Shown in pieces: positions 34,092 through 34,822 of a stretch of DNA of 34,822 nt. Source of the DNA: Methylococcaceae bacterium (GTDB lineage Bacteria > Pseudomonadota > Gammaproteobacteria > Methylococcales > Methylococcaceae); assembly GCA_902810705.1 (NCBI GenBank), contig CADDYU010000029.1, positions 1 through 34,822 on the forward strand. Reading direction: 5' to 3'. The position numbers and the translations under genes were made by a program. The notes beneath the pieces are model-generated. The model was not told the origin of the DNA, did no database searches, and was given only the letters and a program-made list of their open reading frames with translations. Positions within the stretch are counted from its first letter, which is position 1. Each line of letters begins with the position of its first letter.

Positions 34092-34822
34092 ATGCCTGCC
34101 TTTCACCCCTTGTTGCGCGTGGCCCTGCTCTTGGGGGCTGCGCTAAGGCTCATCCCAGCCGCCGCGGCGGAAGAAATGCTCGGCGCGCCGTGCCGGGAAA
34201 ATCCCGCGGCGGCGATCTGGACTTCGCCCCTGGAACCCGTGCCCGGCGAGCCCTTGAAAATCATGGCCGTACTCGCTGACGGCCCGGCGGAGAGCCTGGT
34301 CGCGTTCAGCCCGGACGGCGATGAAATTCCGCTGGACACCGTGTCGCGGGGCGGACCGCCGTGGAGCCTCGGTACGGAACTCGGTTCCGCCCGGAGCGGC
34401 GACTACCGGATCGAAATCCGCCGCGGCGGCGAGCCGGTCGCCTGCCGCACCATCACGGTCGGACGCGGCGCTGGCGATTCCGGCAAACCCTCGGTAAGCG
34501 ACTGGGACACGGCCGCCGAAGCTTTTTACGCCGCCTGGATCGAACGGCTGTTCGACGCGCCGCCGGAAGAGAACCTGAGCTTTCCCTCGCTGGAGCCGGT
34601 GCTCCGGGACCCGGAACGCAATTTCCTGTACGACCATTTGGGGCGGCATGAGGACGACTGGCTGCCCGCGACGCCGGACTGCGCCGACCTTCCCTATTTC
34701 CTCCGCGCCTATTTCGCCTGGAAGATTGGCCTGCCGGTGGCGTTCCGCGCCTGCGACCGGGGCGGCGGCGCGCGCCCTCCCCGCTGCGGCGCGCCAATCG
34801 TGGACGAGCGGTTCGGTCGGGC
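34092..34822 (+). CDS. Secreted protein of unknown function, 3' end outside window
   Basis: A frame open for 243 codons from ATG 34092 to the window's right edge, with no stop. It begins with a signal peptide (MPAFHPLLRVALLLGAALRL, then IPAAAAEE), so the protein is exported. Mature residues include a beta-rich stretch (PGEPLKIMAVLAD, GDYRIEIRRG) and DCADLPYFLRAYFAWKIGLP, a Cys-Ala-Asp-Leu context reminiscent of papain-like or NlpC/transglutaminase-type cysteine enzymes. The rest of the catalytic set would be past the edge, so this is only a suggestion. GGAGA lies about 13 bases before the start. Confidence 0.65.
   Translation, partial: MPAFHPLLRVALLLGAALRLIPAAAAEEMLGAPCRENPAAAIWTSPLEPVPGEPLKIMAVLADGPAESLVAFSPDGDEIPLDTVSRGGPPWSLGTELGSARSGDYRIEIRRGGEPVACRTITVGRGAGDSGKPSVSDWDTAAEAFYAAWIERLFDAPPEENLSFPSLEPVLRDPERNFLYDHLGRHEDDWLPATPDCADLPYFLRAYFAWKIGLPVAFRACDRGGGARPPRCGAPIVDERFGR

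Overview
The window looks like ordinary chromosome from a gammaproteobacterium. The best guess is a Methylococcales-type methanotroph or a close relative. The reasons are the mostly high G+C content, a pyrophosphate-dependent phosphofructokinase of the kind used by type I methanotrophs in place of the ATP enzyme, type IV pilus regulators pilS-pilR, gshB next to a TonB-family gene, an Rsd/AlgQ protein and an Aas-type bifunctional acyltransferase. The genus cannot be settled from the sequence alone. No rRNA, CRISPR array, integrase, prophage or intact insertion sequence is visible.

Layout, left to right. (1) 1-2365: a terminator, a TatD/YcfH nuclease and a convergent uppP, in clearly more A+T-rich DNA than the rest. 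(2) 2366-5499: a coupled set of TPR lipoprotein, YoaA/DinG helicase and tsaB. (3) 5731-7108: a small lipoprotein, a 65-residue orphan and gene-poor DNA. (4) 7109-11437: aas, divergent from an alpha/beta-hydrolase lipoprotein, then a bestrophin-like channel. (5) 11579-13784: folA facing moaC, then a ribosomal operon rplM-rpsI with tRNA-Gln(CUG) and a strong terminator. (6) 13785-14949: about 1.2 kb with no intact gene and possible transposase debris. (7) 14950-18594: pfp on the minus strand, and a methyltransferase plus APH-fold phosphotransferase pair on the plus strand. (8) 18591-21360: a SHOCT protein, a TonB-like protein and gshB, all on the minus strand. (9) 21397-22887: rpmB-rpmG, a Rieske protein, ybdD and a coiled-coil protein. 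(10) 23035-28616: msbA, a membrane-anchored unknown and pilR-pilS. (11) 28793-31434: sucC-sucD and a Nudix hydrolase. (12) 31505-34822: rsd/algQ, a broken Ser/Thr kinase gene, yicC, a 0.7 kb gap and the start of a secreted protein that runs off the window.

Several genes fit together. aas and the hydrolase could form a lysophospholipid recycling pair. UppP and MsbA serve envelope building. TsaB, L13, S9, L28, L33, tRNA-Gln and YicC serve translation and RNA metabolism. PFP and SucCD serve central carbon flow. PilSR and possibly the TonB-like protein relate to type IV pili.

No clearly new multi-gene system was found. The best candidates for undescribed biology are the zinc-ribbon methyltransferase plus APH-like kinase pair (16517-18594), the orphan 65-residue gene at 6516, the membrane-anchored protein at 25114 and the partial secreted protein at the right edge. 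Several starts given here were moved from the longest possible reading frame because an internal ATG has a better ribosome site, lipobox or family fit: uppP, the TPR lipoprotein, the 5731 lipoprotein, the 6516 orphan, rplM, the SHOCT gene, ybdD, the coiled-coil gene, the 25114 gene, pilR, sucD and rsd. rpmG (51 residues) and the open-ended gene at the right edge were found by direct reading.
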